Shown: positions 20,446 through 32,252 of the stretch, piece after piece | Position numbering within the stretch: position 1 is the first letter of the stretch | Layout of the letters: every line of letters begins with the position of its first letter | NCBI RefSeq assembly: GCF_905404315.1 | Contig: NC_066273.1 | Span: 13,702,001-13,766,000, forward strand | DNA from: Leptidea sinapis | Taxonomy: Eukaryota > Arthropoda > Insecta > Lepidoptera > Pieridae | Direction: 5' to 3' | Length of the DNA stretch: 64,000 bases | Translations under genes and position numbers: made by a program | Notes under the pieces: generated by a model | Databases searched by the model: none | The model's input: the letters and a program-made list of their open reading frames with translations, nothing else | Told to the model about the DNA's origin: nothing

Positions 20446-21495
20446 CCAGACTTGAAAAGAATGTAATGGACACGTATATCAATTTATTTCTCCGTATAAA
20501 CTTATTAAAATACAAAATTATAAGTAAAGATGAATGTAAAGTTTTATTAGAGACAGGTAATAAATAATATTCTTAATAATTAATAATAATAATAATTAAT
20601 AGTTCTGTTTGCGGGAGGATTTGGGTCATGGCGAAACGATCTGATTTACTTCTCGAAAATAACACATTTGTAAGCTTTTAGCGATTATTTAAAGGACATT
20701 GCTTAGTGGCCGATTGATGTAAGTAATATTATAACTTATAGCACACACTAAGAGATATATAGACATACAATTTTCAAAGGTCAGTTTGAAGTTCGGATCC
20801 ATCGCATTTTTCAGTGTCTGTGACAAAGCGACACACAAACCATTTATGGAATTGTACCTATTGCTATCATGAAAACCGTAATTATTTAAAATCAATACTT
20901 ATAGACCCAAAACAGTGATTTTCGGTCCCTTTCAATTATTATACTAGCGTTACTGTATTCAAGTTTCAACCCTCAATAGGTTAGATCTGGGTTCGCCCAA
21001 ATGTAACCATTAGGTCCCAAATTTAAATTTCCAGTAAAGTCTCCCTTTTCCCAAGTTATGGCTGAATAATGACAATTATTATTGCTATGAACACAACTAC
21101 TTCACTGTCGATTGTTGCCGCCTTTTACCAGTGAGAGCCCGTTCTCCAAGTTTTGTTGGTTATGCATATACGAAAGGGAGGATAAAAATATATATTTTAT
21201 TTTCACGAATACGGAAACGGTCTAGGGTTTACATTAAACATGCCACTCTACCCATGAATCAAAAGTTTTGTTGATTTTAGATGACAACTTTTTTCACACG
21301 CGTAGCATTGTTGACCTAAAGGTAGGTAAAACTTTTTAAGTAAGTAGGTATCTATCCCTACTTTCTGGTAAAATAGCCCTTAAGATACAGCAATTAGATA
21401 AAACTTTATCAGACCATTGCAAACCTATTGTAATGAATGAAAATTGGTTTAAATTGAATTAATTTAATTTAAACCAATTAAATTATATGCGGTCA
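20446..21495. other. AT-rich intergenic span, no gene seen
   Basis: It contains an (AAT)n-rich patch at about 20572-20600. No exon-like or transposon-end signal was recognised. Confidence 0.45.
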
Positions 21496-21501
21496 TTGTT
21501 T

Positions 21502-21605
21502 CATCATCATCATCAGCCAGAAGACGTCCACTGCTGGACAAAGACCTCACCCAAAGATCTTGACCAGATCATCGATCCATCTTGTGGGGGGGCCTACCTA
21601 GTCTT
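21502..21605 (-). mobile_element. RTE-like LINE 3' tip
   Basis: The plus strand reads 'TCATCATCATCATCAGCC', then 'GTCCACTGCTGGACAAAGAC', 'GATCTTGACCAGATCATCG' and 'CATCTTGTGGGGGGGCC'. This is the reverse complement of the RTE tail also seen at 15788-16032. Severely 5'-truncated. Confidence 0.7.
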
Positions 21606-21699
21606 CAAAAAGATTGCAATAACATGAATGAAATGAAAAAGAAAATGAATTGACAAAAACAAAAGTAAAAACAGCGATTCGATCTTCTTATCTTCAATC

Positions 21700-22262
21700 A
21701 AGTCCTCTCCGTTCGGCTTGAGTTTTGGGCGTTGCGTAGAGAAGGGTAGTACTCAGAGTTGTTTACATTGATACCAGCAGCGGATTTCCACCACCAGACA
21801 TTACGTACGACAACCGCTCGTTGTACAAAAGTTTCTTGCCTCGCTCAGCCACTATGTGGAATTAATTACTGCGCACGCTGTCGGATCGGTGGGAGTTTCC
21901 GATGCTGGCTCACTGGATAAGGCTGCACGCAGTTGTATAGTAATTTACCGTCATCATCAGTCCACCCGGACCAGCCTGTTATTATATTATATTTTAATTT
22001 TAATTTTATTTTTTCTCAATATGTAAATTTATAAGTTATTACTAACACTATTTTGTAAGTTTGAAAATTGTACCTACTAACATATATATGGATGAATCCG
22101 AAATAAATGATTATTATTATTACCGGCTGCTGTTTTCCCGAATCGATACATGAATAAGAGACCGGCAACGCATCTGTTGCCCCTGGTGTAGTCTGGATGT
22201 CCATGGCCGTTTGCCTCACAGCTTCCCATCACGTGAGCCCGTTTGCTTGCTTATATAAAAAA
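21700..22262 (-). mobile_element. LINE 3'-end fragment
   Basis: The right part carries 'ACCGGCAACGCATCTGTTGC', 'CCTCACAGCTTCCCATCACG' and 'GAGCCCGTTTGCTTGCT' before an A run. This is the common 3' UTR text of moth LINEs. The left part ('CTCGCTCAGCCACTATGTGG') resembles their C-terminal coding end. Borders and orientation are approximate. Confidence 0.4.
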
Positions 22263-22627
22263 AAATCCGAAAAGAAAACTTAACCAAACAGCTGAAAGAG
22301 AAAATCAAGACAATTTTTATCTGAATCAGGTGATGAGGAAGAAACAGTTTTTTTTTTATGGAATAGGAGGACAAACGAGCGTACGGATCACCTGTTGTTA
22401 AGTGATCACCGCCGCCAACAATCTCTTGCAACACCAGAGGAATCACAGGAGCGTTGCCGGCCTTTAAGGAAGGTGTACGCGCTTTTTTTGAAGGTACCCA
22501 TGTCGTATCGTCCCTGAAACACCAAACAAGGAAGCTCATTCCACAGCTTTGTAGTACGTGGAAGAAAGCTCCTTGAAAACCGCACTGTGGAGGACCGCCA
22601 CACATCCAGATGGTGAGGATGATATCC

Positions 22628-23191
22628 TTACTTGTGGCGTGTCGTGCGAAGGTGGAATTCGGCGGCAGGAATCAGGTTAAACAGCTCTTCGGAACACTCC
22701 CCGTGATAAATGCGGTAGAAGACACACAATGAAGCGACGTCTCTACGCAACGCCAAGTGATCCAGCCGTTCAGAGAGCACTGGGTCCCCGACAATTCGAG
22801 CTGCTCTGCGTTGCACGCGGTCAAATGGATCAAGCTGATACTGGGGTGCGCCAGACCAGAGATGACAGCAATACTCCATGTGTTGCCGGACCTGCGCTTT
22901 GTAGAGCGCTAGTATGTGGGCCGGCTTGAAGTATTGCCGTGCTCTATTAATGACGCCCAGTTTCTTTGAAGAATGATGACCACGAAATTGGCAATCGCTC
23001 GAGATTTCGAGACCCAGTATTCCGATACTCGGCGAGGCTTTGAGGGAAGTGTTGTCGAAGAGCGGTGATACGACAAATGGGGTTTTTTTAGTGGTAAACG
23101 CGCAAACTTGAGTCTTCTGGGGGTTAAATTGGACAAGGTTCAATTTTCCCCATTCCGCGACCTTCTCAAGAGAGGACTCGATAGAAGACAC
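22628..23191 (-). pseudogene. C-terminal domain of Jockey copy C
   Basis: The frame reads 'IESSLEKVAEWGKLNLVQF', 'ILGLEISSDCQFRGHHSSKK', 'QVRQHMEYCCHLWSGAPQYQ' and 'RVQRRAARIVGDPVL', ending 'FHLRTTRHK'. This is the region after the RT palm (thumb and C-terminus). It is the 3' half cut off by the inserted LINE. Confidence 0.8.
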
Positions 23192-23205
23192 AAGTTTCTC
23201 CCGGC

Positions 23206-23215
23206 ACTGGTCGAC
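23206..23215. repeat. Target-site duplication, left copy (ACTGGTCGAC)
   Basis: ACTGGTCGAC at 23206-23215 is repeated exactly at 24998-25007, flanking the inserted LINE. Copy B has a single uninterrupted site 'CACTGGTCGACGTTTTCCCG' at about 8333, which is the empty-site reference. Confidence 0.85.
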
Positions 23216-24997
23216 TTCTTCTTCTTATCGAGTCGACGGTCACCTCAAATACGGGCAGCCCAAAAAGCCGCAACCGTGATAGCTCGGTCGGTAGCCTCGT
23301 GTAGCTCCTCGTTCGTGCATGTTGTCGGGCACGCAGGGCACCCAGTCATGTGCGCAACGGTCTGTCTTGGATGACCGCAGATGCACTCCGTATCATGTCC
23401 AGAGATGAAACCCCACCTCGCTAAGTTTGTCCTAGATTTTCCCACTCCTGCTCTGAGACGGCTTAGCGACTTCCAGATAGGCCAACTGAGGTTGTATCCT
23501 TCGGCTAGTTTCTCTTTCACGCTGATGTTCGGGTTTGAGGTGCTTAGCCGTGACCTCCACATGGCAAGACGTGTAGTTTCAGCGGACTGGTTGAGAGGCT
23601 GCACTGAGTGTAAGAAGCTATTCCTGGAGCGTAGCCTATGGCGGGCTGGTATATGATTGAATAGTGGGTGCCGTCTGTCCTGTGTCTGTTTTGTTCTTTC
23701 TACCGAGCTGGAGACTGCTCTTCGCACCTCAGGGGGGGCTATTCCTGCCAGCTGGTACAGTTTTTCGGTAGGTGTTGGCTTCAGACAACCGGTTATTAAA
23801 CGACAGGACTCATTCAGTGCTACGTCGATCAGCTTTGTATGTGCCGACCGTTCCCATGCAGGGGAGGCATATTCGGCTGCGGAGTAGCAGAGTGCAATGG
23901 CTGTAGTGCGCAAGACGGTTGGTTTAGATCCCCAGGAAGTCGTAGTCAGCTTTCTCAGTATGTTGTTGCGTGTGCAGACTTTCTGCTGAGTATTCATGCT
24001 GCTGCTGTTTCATCGTCAGGCTTCGGTCAAGGGTTACGCCCAAGTATTTGGGGATTATATTATGGGATAATTTTGTGTTTTGCCATGTTATGTTAAGTTC
24101 CCTGTTGGCGTCTTTATTACGTAGGTGGTATACGCAGACTTCGGTTTTATTTGGGTTTGGTTTCAATCCATTTGCCGCATAGTAGTCGCCGAGCTCGTTC
24201 AGGGATGTAGTTATTGCTTCCTCTACACTCGTGAAGCTGTCCGCTTGAGCTGCTAGTGCTAGGTCATCTGCGTAAATGAAGCTTTTTGTGTCCCGTGCCC
24301 TAGGCTGGTCGTTTGTGTAGATATTGAACAGACTTGGTGCCAGGACGCTACCCTGTGGCAGTCCATTGCGCTGTTTCCTCCACCGACTCTTCTGATTTTG
24401 AAGGACAACCTGGAATTGGCGGTGGCTCAGTAGCTGCCTCACAATCTGGCAAAAGGTGTAATCAGCCGTGATTTCGTAAAGCTTTTTGATCATTGCGCAG
24501 ATGTTAACTGTATCGTAAGCAGCTGAAAAGTCCACAAAAGTGACACCGGTAATTTTCCCCCTCTCGAAACCATCCTCAATATGTTGGGTCAGGTTGAGAA
24601 TTTGCGACGAGCAGGACTTGCCTGGGCGAAAACCTGATTGTTCGGGGATAAGCTTCTCATCGATGTGTGGTGTGAGTCGGCCAAGAAGGATTCTTTCAAA
24701 CAGCTTGTACAGGTGGCAAAGAAGGGAAATTGGTCGGAAATTTTAGGATCGTCAGCAGGTTTACCAGGCTTAAGTAACGCAACGGCACTTGTTGAAGAGC
24801 CTCAGAATCCAATCCAGCGTTGCAGGGCCAAAATTCTTTATCTGTTCGACTGTGAGATCGTCAAGTCCACACGCTTTCCCACTCTTTACCTTCTTGAGCG
24901 CAGCTTTTAGTTCGCTTAGGCTAATGTTAGTGCTGAGAGCATCCGTTTCTGTCGTTAGATCTCTTAGGATTTTAGTAGCTCCTGGAGAGGAGAGGAG
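23216..24997 (-). mobile_element. Second LINE family, 5'-truncated, inserted in Jockey copy C
   Basis: A 1782-bp minus-strand element. From its 5' truncation it reads 'LKKVKSGKACGLDDLTVEQ', then the RT core 'VDFSAAYDTVN', 'NGLPQGSVLAPSLFNIYTND', 'KSFIYADDLALAAQA' (catalytic YADD), 'KPNPNKTEVCVYHL', and a C-terminal part at 23245-23997 with 'ECICGHPRQTVAHMTGC', a CxC-(x)n-HxxxC zinc-knuckle-like motif, stopping at 'FWAARI'. The 3' end is a GAAGAAGAA tail. The 10-bp duplication ACTGGTCGAC flanks it. One frameshift lies near 23960. The clade is not assigned; it differs from Jockey copies A-C. Confidence 0.85.
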
Positions 24998-25007
24998 ACT
25001 GGTCGAC
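24998..25007. repeat. Target-site duplication, right copy (ACTGGTCGAC)
   Basis: Exact copy of 23206-23215 at the 5' junction of the inserted LINE. Confidence 0.85.
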
Positions 25008-25315
25008 GATTTCCCGAGAGAGACCTGCATGGCCCGTGTATATGGCATCACCAGTGCTGTCGTCTGCATAGCAATGAATTTTGGAGGTGTCCAACATATC
25101 ATTGATATGCAGAAGAAACAGCGTGGGAGACAGCACACAGCCTTGGGGCACTCCAGCATTCACGGGCTTCGGGTTCGAGCAATATCCGTCGACAACGACC
25201 TGTATGCTACGCCCAGTGAGGAAGCTGGAGGTCCACTTGCACAAGCTCTCGGGAAGCCCAAATGATGGAAGTTTGGAGAGGAGCGTCTTGTGCCATACAC
25301 GATCAAAGGCCTTCG

Positions 25316-26863
25316 CTATATCCAGGCAACTGCCAGGCCTTCCCCCTTGCTTTCAATAGCCGCAGCCCATCTATGTGTCAGGTATACCAGAAAATCACCT
25401 GCCGACCGACCATGGCAAAACCCGTATTGTCGGTCGTTGATCAACTGGTGACCCTCTAGGTATACCAAAAGCTGACGGCTAATTATGCTCTCCATGATTT
25501 TGGAGAGCAGGGAGGTAATAGCAATAGGCCTGTAGTTTGCCGGATCCGAACTGTCTCCTTTTTTTTGGATCGGATGGACAAGGGCAGACTTCCATGAGTC
25601 AGGGACTACGCCTTTAGAATAAGAGTGCCGGAATAAACGCGTTAGCACCGGCGTCAACTCAGGGGCACACGTTCTAAGCACGATTGGAGAAATGCCATCC
25701 GACCCGCTCGACTTCCTGACGTCCAACGAAAACAGAGCTCGCCTAACAGTTTTCTGTCTGAACTGTACTTCAGGCATAGAGCTCTGACACCGCGGGATGG
25801 TCGGCGGTGTTTTTCCGTTGTCGTCAAGAGTCGAGTTGGAGGCGAAAAGAGTGCACAAGAGATCGGCTTTCTCTTTTGCCGTATGGGCCAGGGTGTCATT
25901 CCTCATGTGCAACGGCGGCATGGACGGCTGGCTGAAGTAAACAAGAGCAGCTTTCGACAACGACCAGAACTTGCGTGTTCCGGTCGGGTAACTAGAAAGC
26001 TGCTCGCAGATTTTGACGATGTGCTTCGAATTCGCACGGGCGATTTGCCGCTTAAAAAATCTGGAGGCACGGTTGGGCCACCGGCCACCTACAGAGTTTG
26101 GTATAAAAATATCCATACCCTGTAGTATCACATCGGCTACTGCAACGGCGCAGGCACTAGGATCATCTGAAGGGAAATAAACCCTGCCCCAAGGGTAGGA
26201 TGCAAAAAAGGAACGCATCCTATCCCAATCTGCTGACTTGTAGTGCCAAACGCGGCGGGTCGCTGGTGGTCTGCGACGTTGGCGTCGGATAGGCACTACA
26301 CTCCTGACCAGGCAATGGTCGGACGTTCCGAGAGGGGCGTCAACAAAGACCTGGTTACCATCGGGATGTGTAGTCAGCAGAAGATCCAATAAGGACGGCA
26401 TGTGGCTATCCACATCCGGGAGCCGCGTTGGCGACTCAACCAATTGGGACAGACCATACGCCAATGCAAAATTATGCACAGATCGCCCTGCGTAGTCTGT
26501 GGTACGTGATCCAAGCCATTCGGCATTGTGCCCGTTGAAATCACCCAAGACTACGATTTCAGCGGAGGGGATCTGTGCAAGTACGTCGTCAATTGCAGCT
26601 TGAACGCAGCCCATGAGATGATCGGTTTCTGCGTTACCACTATGGGACCTGTAGACACACGCATAGATGCGGACGCGGTCCTCTAAATCTACGCGGAGCC
26701 AGAGAGTGGACAGGTCTCTACCCTCAAAATTGCCAAGACGGCGACAGCAGAAATCCTCCCTAACGTACACACATACCCCGGCATGAGGCAAAAAATTGTG
26801 CTCAATTTTGTACCCGGGGTACGTTAAATATAAGGAAACACAAGGCCGGTTGCGCCATCTCAA
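25316..26863 (-). pseudogene. Endonuclease-reverse transcriptase frame of Jockey copy C (internal deletion)
   Basis: A 515-codon frame joins the endonuclease ('IVVLGDFNGHNAEWLGSRT', 'APLGTSDHCLVRSVV') to the start of RT ('VRKSSGSDGISPIVLRTC', 'NYRPIAITSLLSKIMES'). Between them, after 'DIFIPNSVGGRWPNRASRF', the linker 'GRSQPWFDASVKAASDC' present in copy B is missing, so a deletion has fused the two parts in frame. The frame ends at 'EGLAVAWI' through a frameshift before the catalytic YADD, which lies in the next frame (24972-25244). Confidence 0.82.
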
Positions 26864-27398
26864 GGTGGTGGTGGACGGCGTTTAAATTGGAGTGAATATC
26901 CCTGATATTGCAAAAGTCCACGTTGAGTATGGAGCGGGGTGCCGTGGTGATACTGCCTCGTTTGTCCTTGGTCATGCACGGTTCTGTGCCCTCCCCAGAA
27001 TTGCCCGGGGAGGGATTCTCCGAAAATCGTTTTTAGTACCGCTGTCATATTCGGGTGGAGGGGGGGGGGGGGAATGGCCACCGGTCCTCGACACTAACCT
27101 ATGCGAAACATAGCGGCACTAGGCCGCTACTTCACGCCGGTATTCTGTGCGAGTGTGGTAATTAACCCGGACGAGTCTGGCCCGATTGTGCTGACGTCAA
27201 AAGACGGCAGCGTGACTCTCCCACTTTTAAAAAACACACACTGTGAGCCTAGATAGGCAAACTCCTCATCTAGGTTGAATTTGTAAGACTTTGTTTTGAG
27301 CGAATTATATTCGCCAGCTGGATCAAGAACGTTATATCAATGTGTTGCGAATTCCAATGAAAATGTTAAGAAACATTTGTGTGACAATTTTTTTAAGG

Positions 27399-28075
27399 TT
27401 AAAAATTACCATTATGATCTATAGATGTATTTGCTGCCACCAAATAGAAAGGTCTTTTATGACTTTGCGACAGAAGTTTGGTGATATAGATTTGAAAAAC
27501 GGTGTGAATGCATTTTGTACTACTGTAAGAAAACTTTGTATTACGTAAACGAAAAATGTCGAAAACATGGTAGTCAGTTGGAGCAAGGTCTGGGGAATGC
27601 GGAGGGCGACGAATGGTTTCTAATTGCAGTTCCTGTAGAGTTAAAGCGGTTTCTCGTGCTGTATGAGGTCTCGCGTTATCATAGAGCAATAATGGTGAAG
27701 ATCGTTTCATGAGCCGGGGCTGTTTTACTGCTAGTGTTGCTATCATTCATCGTTCGGAGTTCGGCACAGCAGACATCTGTCGTTATTGCTTGACCAGATC
27801 GGAGTATAGTGCTATAGTGAATAACACTTTCATTTCATTGTTATTCACCTGCGTCACCTGCGTCTTCCACGTGGTTCGTTCTTCAAATCAAAGTTTCCAT
27901 CACTAAAGCGGTGCGTTCTTTAGCAGTACCCTCAAAAACGCAATATTGATACTGCGAGATGTTTCTGCCGCGTTACTTCGCGTCGGAACTCGTATTTGAA
28001 AATCACTCGAAATTTCGACGTATCCATCTTTCTTGTCTAAGCTGAAAAAAAAACAACGAAAAGCCGGTAATCGAA
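27399..28075 (-). pseudogene. Mariner (D34D) transposase relic
   Basis: On the minus strand, 27903-28085 gives the N-terminal region 'FQIRVPTRSNAAETSRSINI' and, in the next frame, 'FEGTAKERTA' plus 'NFDLKN'/'EPRGR'-like text. The 27399-27746 frame gives the catalytic end 'LLYDNARPHTARETALTLQE', 'RRPPHSPDLAPTDYHVF'. There are 34 residues between the Asp of YDNARPH and the Asp of APTD, as in classic mariner (D,D34D). The middle of the protein with the first Asp is deleted and several frames are broken. Confidence 0.75.
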
Positions 28076-28079
28076 TGTT

Positions 28080-28620
28080 GCACATTTTTTTAAAGAAGAA
28101 CTACATAGGTACCATGTTAGAAAAGCTTCGATCGAAAATAATCTCAAACCATGAAGGTTCTATGTCAATTTGAAATATCTATTATAATAAAACGGCAATT
28201 TCCTACTTTAACCTCTATTACTAATTGTAACGCAATTTGATCTAAAATAGAGGACTGCCTCCCCTTTCCTCTAATCTTTCTAAAAATGGATGATTGATTC
28301 CTCTTTTCAATGAGTTATTTAAACATGAATAAGAATATTTGAATTTCACAGAATGCGAATGTGTCAGCTCAAAAGCGATCGCTGCTTGACTTTTGTCAAG
28401 CCGATATCATACCGATAAAGATCAGGAGATTATGTAAGCGATGTGCATTTGCATATGACTAGGCTGCAGGAGATCTGGGTTCCGATGCAAACTCAATAAG
28501 AGAAGGTTCACGTAATGCAATTGGATGCCTACTGAGATGTTAGTTGAATTACTAAAGCCAGGGCTGCTGGCTGCACCATATTATATTACATACACACAAT
28601 AACTGGTGGCTATTGATGTT
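28080..28620. other. Spacer, nothing recognised
   Basis: AT-rich; no frame, exon or repeat edge was identified. Confidence 0.4.
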
Positions 28621-28624
28621 AGTT

Positions 28625-28942
28625 GTTTTTTTTTTTATGAAAATAAGGGACGAGACGAGCAGGACGTTCAGCTGATGGTAATTGATACGCCCTGCCCATT
28701 ACAATGCAATGCCGCTCAGGATTCTTGAAAAACCCCACAAATTCTAAGCGGCACTACAATTGCGCTCGTCACCTTGAGACATAAGATGATAAATCTCATT
28801 TGCCCTGTAATTTCACTAGCTACGGCGCCCTTCAGACCGAAACACAGTAATGCTTACACATTACTGCTTCACGGCAGAAATAGGCGCCGTTGTGGTACCC
28901 ATAACCTAGCCGGCATCCTGTGCAAAGGAGCCCCCCACTGGT
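28625..28942 (-). mobile_element. ~320-bp polyA-tailed retroposon (copy 2)
   Basis: The plus strand starts with a T run then 'ATGAAAATAAGGGACGAGAC', has the hairpin at about 28709-28754 and ends 'CCCACTGG'. It is full length compared with copy 1, in the opposite orientation. Confidence 0.8.
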
Positions 28943-29122
28943 TTGCGCCGCAATAGTCTATTCTTTTTGTTGTAAATTTTGTTGTAGCAAACTATAGGGC
29001 AGATAGGCAGCAGGCACTGTAATGGCCTGCCCATGCGTATCAATTACTCATCCCGCGCTATGACAATAGTCATAAAAAATCATTTCACCAAACGCCGAGC
29101 GGAGACATCAGTCTTTGACATC

Positions 29123-29263
29123 TTTTTTTTTATGGAATAGGAGAACAAACGAGCGTGCGGGTCACCTGGTGTTAAGTGATCACCACCGCCCACATTCTCT
29201 TGCAACACCAGAGGAATCACAAGAGCGTTGCCGGCCTTTAAGGAAGGTGTACGCGCTTATCTA
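29123..29263 (-). mobile_element. Jockey 3' UTR tip (5'-truncated copy)
   Basis: After a T run the plus strand reads 'ATGGAATAGGAGAACAAACG', 'GTTAAGTGATCACCACCGCC' and 'GCCGGCCTTTAAGGAAGGTG', identical in order to the tails of copies B and C. Only about 140 bases are present, a typical 5'-truncated LINE insertion. Confidence 0.8.
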
Positions 29264-29494
29264 CGCGAGGTTTTAGCGGGGCAGCAGTGTAGCCTTCAGT
29301 GTTTCAATTTTAATAATATATATTTTCCTACGCACGCGCTACAATTATCTAGATTTTCAGTAATATGTGTCTTCTACGGAACATATGTAGTGTTACGGAG
29401 AATTTGACTTGATTGATAGCTCTCGCCGTAAGCTTAATGATCTAAATAATAAGAATAAAATCACTCTCACTGTAATGGATGTATGGCGTTTCTC

Positions 29495-29580
29495 TGCAGT
29501 GCGGTTCTTAAGAAACTCTCTTCCACGAACAAAACTCTGGAATTAAATTACTTGCGCGGTGTTGCCAGGCCGCTATTCCT
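29495..29580 (+). mobile_element. LINE C-terminal snippet
   Basis: The plus strand can be read as 'LRNSLPRTKLWN' and nearby 'VLPGRY', close to the 'FRNSLPR.TKLWNELP..VFP.RYD' C-terminus common to moth LINEs. Very short and decayed. Confidence 0.4.
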
Positions 29581-29639
29581 CTGGTAATCAATAACATTCC
29601 ATTTCATTAATTCATTAGGTGATGCCTACGCTTGTTTGT

Positions 29640-31130
29640 TCCTTTATTCTATAAAAAAAGAGAAACGTTAGAAAAATGTTTGCAATATCTGTGTTCCAGC
29701 TTGTCAAGCTATTAATTCCTGTGTCAATTGGCTGCAACTTTTAAACTCAACGGGCGCGGATTCTATTAATTTTATGATTGGAAGTAAGTGAATAAATCAC
29801 TTACTGCTGCACACTTGAAACTGAAACACAAATAATCCTTGTACACTACTGCTTAAGAATAAACGCGGCTATACTTAAGAAACTATCCAGCATTTTTGAC
29901 CGACTTTCAGCAACCTTACGTGCTGCTACCAGGCCAGCGAAACTCTCTAAGAAAAAAGAAATTCACTCGTTTGTATGAAACATGCAGTCATTGACAGATT
30001 GACGGATGACGGCTATAATCTTATAAAAAAAGAAGATAGCCGAAATCCACTACGTTTTAAGCAACTGTTCGCTTTTAAACTTAGCCGGATTATATTTCAT
30101 GGCCAATCGCGATACTATAATTACTACTATTTCAAACTTATGTCAAATGACTGCACGTTTCATAGTAAACTAAATTTTTACTTAGGTAGTCCCGCCGCTT
30201 ATTACGTAGTATTTACATTCTCTTTGGCTGCTACTGTTCTTCTACATGATACATGCATATTTAATTGGTAATCAGCAGGAACGATATATTCTAATATCTA
30301 AAAGTTAATATGTGTTTGTTCGTATTTAATGCACCGTCATCAGGAAAGCTAAGAGTGAAAGTCATAAATCTAATTTTAATTTAAATTAAATTTGTTATCT
30401 AAACTAATATTACAAATGTGTATTATGCTTGTATGACTGCTACTCAATCACGCCGAAATGCCTAAATGGATATTAATGAAATTTGACACAAACATAGATT
30501 ATTAGCTGGCTTAGCGCATTGAATATAATAAATATTAATGTAATACCAACGCGGACAAAACAGCAGGTAATAGCTAGCAGGCATATAGAAGTACACATCG
30601 CCCGAAAGAAACCTGACAGTATATATAGCTGGGCAATGTGTGATTCAATCAAGTGACCAATCTTACTGACCACAGCCCTGAGGGAACCTTAGGACAAGAC
30701 GGATTGGAGAAACCTGGTTTAAACCGCGACCCAGACTTTTGACCCAGATACGACCTTGAACAATGAAAAACACGTGCGAAAAGAAGAATAAAATGGGTCA
30801 AATACAATAAATCATATACAAAAATTTGTTTATATAAAACTGTGCTCTCGGTGGATTTCGTACAATTTGACTGAGACTAAAAAAAACCGGTGTAGATTCA
30901 ATTATGTTTAATGCTACAATCCCAAAACCACTCAAAGAGTGCGTGTGGGTCTTTCAAATAAGCCGAAATCACCCAAATAAGCGCGACTATCAATTTGCCA
31001 AAAATTTATGGTGAACGCCATAGAACTTACAACCGGCCGCATCAAATTCACCATGATACTACCATTATTCAGACGGCCAGCCTTATCCTTAAGCAATTTA
31101 AAGTATTCTTCAAAGTCTTACAATAATTTA
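29640..31130. other. AT-rich intergenic span, no supported gene
   Basis: A 98-codon frame at 29975-30271 has no recognisable family and no splice or promoter context, so I do not call it a gene. No transposon ends were recognised. Confidence 0.4.
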
Positions 31131-31134
31131 TTAT

Positions 31135-31267
31135 TTGAAACAAAACAAATCTTTTAACTATATTTACAATACTATGACTACATAAAATCAAAACTATCAT
31201 TACATGGAAAAGTACCAAGAATACTGACAGCATTTCCGCGTTGGATAGCTGGGCTGATCCGTTGAAT
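31135..31267 (-). mobile_element. LINE C-terminal fragment (same family as 19390)
   Basis: The plus-strand text 'TGACAGCATTTCCGCGTTGG' then 'ATAGCTGGGCTGATCCGTTG' matches 19480-19518. The upstream A/T-rich tail text ('ACAAAACAAATCTTTTAACT') also matches. It is truncated after 31267. Confidence 0.65.
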
Positions 31268-31542
31268 ATTAAATATAATACAAATATTAAACATAATATT
31301 TGTCTTGATTATGTTTCGTTATTCTTCGATTAAGCTTTGCGGAATAACCCGTTGCGTTAGAGCGACATCCTCAGGTGTCAAATTTGTAGGTGTTTGAATC
31401 CCGCATCATCTATGAAGTTTCGTATCTAAAAAACCACGACAGAAATTATCATATTAATTACGTCGAAATATCGGAGAACCTCAAAAGTCCTTGAATGACG
31501 TTAATAAATAAAATATGTAAAAATATTCAATTAAGTTTTCAG

Positions 31543-31692
31543 CAACGACCAACCCTACGGACAGCCTGTTTGCTGGGCTATTGTGAACTCGAGGTCATGA
31601 AAGTGGGCCGTTCAATGTTCGCGCGAAACGAGACTACGGATGCATACGTAACATGCTACATGAGATACATTATTCGTGGCAACCCTATGTGA
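31543..31692 (+). CDS. Candidate terminal exon of an unknown gene
   Basis: An acceptor-like TTAAGTTTTCAG ends at 31542, followed by a 49-codon open frame ('QRPTLRTACLLGYCELEVMK', 'VGRSMFARNETTDAYVTCYM') and a TGA stop. It has three Cys and one N-glycosylation sequon (NET). No partner exon, start or polyA signal was found, and I recognise no family. It could be a chance frame or a transposon remnant. Confidence 0.25.
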   Translation, partial: QRPTLRTACLLGYCELEVMKVGRSMFARNETTDAYVTCYMRYIIRGNPM

Positions 31693-31699
31693 AACTTGT

Positions 31700-32245
31700 T
31701 TTGTCTTTTATTTATATTTATCAACAAGTCATAGCGTATTAGAACAAAAGGAAATATTCATATTTTATGATTTTTTTAAGTTCACTACCTACCCTTTGTG
31801 ACGTTTTGACGTTTTGACATTAGAAATATGAACACAAGAGTTTTAGTGATGGTACCAATGATATTATATATATGGAGGCTAGAGGCAAGTAGAATCATCT
31901 GTTTATATGAAACTCTGTCCGTCAAAATGCATTAAATTAGGGTGGCGCTACATCAAAGAAAATCTTAATAGAAGCGCCAAATTTAAAATAATGCAAATTT
32001 ATCTAGCTAGACGTTTTCTCATAATAACTCTTAAAGGCTTTATTTACTACATTTCTTTGTACAACGTAAGTTGTTGAAATTTTTACTACTTAACTACTTT
32101 ATTCGACAATAATATTAAATTTCATAACTTTTGAACTGTTATTTACTACATAAACTAGAACACTTTTTCAACTTTTCTCCCTTTAGAGATTTTTTTCACA
32201 TTTCTGCCTTTCTCTTTCGTTCATAATATTTACCCTTTGTGTATG
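31700..32245. other. Spacer, nothing recognised
   Basis: AT-rich. 'GACGTTTTGACGTTTTGAC' at about 31800 is a short direct duplication. Confidence 0.4.
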
Positions 32246-32252
32246 TGTTTTA

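Larger units (their letters stand above)
22349..27232 (-). mobile_element. Jockey-like LINE, minus-strand copy C, split by another LINE
   Basis: Same family as copies A and B, read from about 27232 to 22349, where it ends in an A run (T run on plus, 22349-22358). Parts from the 5' end: a 5' segment that stops at 'GACTCTCCCACTTTTAAAAA' and lacks the outer 'CTATTCTTTCTACGCCCCGG' block of copy B; an endonuclease-RT frame at 25316-26863; RT and YADD at 24770-25244; then, beyond the inserted element (23216-24997), the C-terminal part (22628-23191) and 3' UTR. A G run of about 14 bases lies at 27059-27072. Near-identity to copy B over long stretches implies a recent common source. Confidence 0.88.

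Noticed and set aside
23657..24182. Plus-strand frames inside the inserted LINE
   Set aside because: They are antisense to the reverse transcriptase and C-terminal frames of that LINE.
29975..30271. 98-codon plus-strand frame as a gene
   Set aside because: No recognisable domain, no promoter or splice context, and composition typical of AT-rich chance frames.
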